This document shows positions 23,379-24,264 of a stretch of DNA of 24,264 nucleotides, piece by piece; the first letter of the stretch is position 1; the number at the start of each line of letters is the position of its first letter. This DNA comes from Treponema sp. (GTDB taxonomy: Bacteria > Spirochaetota > Spirochaetia > Treponematales > Treponemataceae): the NCBI GenBank assembly GCA_017390125.1, contig JAFPCT010000006.1, positions 1 through 24,264 of the forward strand, written 5' to 3'. The translations under genes were made by a program, and so were the position numbers. The notes beneath the pieces are model-generated. The model ran no database searches. It had not been told where the DNA came from and saw only the letters and a program-made list of their open reading frames with translations.

Positions 23379-24264
23379 CTAAAGCCTTATATGACTTTTC
23401 TTAACAATTCCAGGACAATTCTTCAAAACAATTTTTTCGCCGTCCTTTGAAACAAGCACTCCGTCAAAAGAGCCGTAGATTGTTGTATATGCATTGCGCA
23501 TGATTACTATGTTTAAAGTCCGGCTGTTCAAAGAAACCGGATTGAACGTAAGGTCAACCATGCCTTCCGTGTCCTGAGCAATCCACTTGCGGCTGATTCC
23601 GAAGGGATGGGTTATAGTAACAGGCGGCATTGCAGTAATGTCTCCGTCTATTGAAAGCATGTTGTCGTTGTATGTGTCTTCGTCCAGTGCACCCTGGGTT
23701 GAAGTTGAATACATGAAAGTTATGTTACGTTCTTTTAAAGTTACCATTCCGAACATAACTTCGCTTGAAGACCGGGGCTTAAGATATGTGCGGTTAAGCA
23801 GCATAAGGCCCAGTCCCCGTTCCTGAGGAATTTCCTTAATGTAGTGACGGTGCTTTGCCATCGCAAGACCGCCTTCAAGATTGAGCGGCGCAATCCATGA
23901 AGCAGAACATCTCTGGGTAGTTGGAGACGGCGTTACAGAAAGCATCTCAGCCTTGTCATCGTAACCGAACCGGGCAAGGAATTTTGCCTTTGCAGCAGGA
24001 CGGAACTTGTCTCCGATAACAGTAAATGAAAGAGAAAGCTTGTGGCGTCTGCGGCTCCAGCTGATTTTTATGTAGCGGGGAGCATAGCTTGTACACATTG
24101 ATTCCTGAGTATCAATAGGAATAAAGCGGCGGCTTGGTCCCATGAAAGTATGGTATGCGTATTTTTTTCCGGTTTCCTTGTCCCAGAAAATAACTTCCGC
24201 AAGCCCGAAAAGCTTGTCGTCAAAAAACTCTGCAAGTCCAATATAATTGCTTACAGAAAAAGCA
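23379..24264 (-). CDS. DUF2804-like protein (5' end beyond window)
   Basis: The reading frame is open to the right edge of the window. An internal ATG at 24143 is not the start, because the 40 codons before it (SNYIGLAEFFDDKLFGLAEV and onward) continue the same style. About 295 residues are visible. The aromatic- and glycine-rich beta pattern, with an early Y-x-G-x-A-x-x-x-x-D-D block and a terminal GVLVSKDGEKIVLKNCPGI segment, resembles DUF2804. Members of that family are 330-350 aa proteins of unknown function, possibly related to lipocalin-like or hydroxyneurosporene-synthase-like beta folds. No membrane segment is visible in the part present. It is the first gene seen of the minus-strand operon; the stop is 10 nt before the next ATG. 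Confidence 0.65.
   Translation of the reverse strand, partial: AFSVSNYIGLAEFFDDKLFGLAEVIFWDKETGKKYAYHTFMGPSRRFIPIDTQESMCTSYAPRYIKISWSRRRHKLSLSFTVIGDKFRPAAKAKFLARFGYDDKAEMLSVTPSPTTQRCSASWIAPLNLEGGLAMAKHRHYIKEIPQERGLGLMLLNRTYLKPRSSSEVMFGMVTLKERNITFMYSTSTQGALDEDTYNDNMLSIDGDITAMPPVTITHPFGISRKWIAQDTEGMVDLTFNPVSLNSRTLNIVIMRNAYTTIYGSFDGVLVSKDGEKIVLKNCPGIVKKSHIRL

Overview
The window looks like chromosomal DNA of a host-associated spirochaete, most likely a gut or rumen Treponema. This is an inference from protein style: several large envelope proteins of no family I recognise, a split MacA/MacB/TolC exporter, a TraB-family protein and a treponeme-like RsmG operon. Base composition is moderate and even. 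I see no tRNA, rRNA, insertion sequence, prophage or CRISPR array.

Layout. (1) 1-68, minus: the first 22 codons of a CBM48/isoamylase-early-set (glycogen-binding) protein, divergent from the next block. (2) 322-4026, plus: a tight operon of metK, nth, an MscS channel and a SAM-dependent DNA methyltransferase. The methyltransferase is broken by one extra base in an A8 run, and its missing C-terminus lies in the next frame. The metK leader can fold two abutting hairpins, and one loop is weakly complementary to the metK Shine-Dalgarno. (3) 4049-5827, minus, and 5899-8486, plus: divergent genes for a large membrane-anchored protein of unknown function and for a secreted TPR protein followed by a TraB/PrgY-family membrane protein. 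(4) 8521-12952, plus: TolC-like protein, MacA-like adaptor, MacB-type ATPase and MacB-type permease. (5) 12973-14286, minus, and 14364-15788, plus: a Ste24-type M48 protease divergent from a MocR-type regulator, with a perfect 15-bp palindrome between them. (6) 15846-18944, plus: Lrp/AsnC regulator, a GC-rich three-hairpin intergenic element, a class I aminotransferase and a membrane-anchored TPR protein. The TPR protein ends in what looks like a catalytically dead Mrr endonuclease-like domain. (7) 24264-18941, minus: an operon of DUF2804-like protein (truncated by the window edge), a 665-aa protein of unknown function, a YgjP/SprT-like HExxH zincin, a secreted protein starting at TTG, and rsmG.

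How the parts work together. Block 2 couples SAM synthesis with a SAM consumer. Block 4 is a complete tripartite exporter. Block 6 pairs an amino-acid-responsive regulator with an aminotransferase. Block 7 links 16S rRNA methylation to uncharacterised, apparently lineage-specific proteins.

The best leads are the homopolymer-interrupted methyltransferase (possible phase variation), the TPR-Mrr-like fusion, the three-hairpin element, the metK leader fold, and promoters whose -10 box nearly touches the start codon, which suggests leaderless transcripts.
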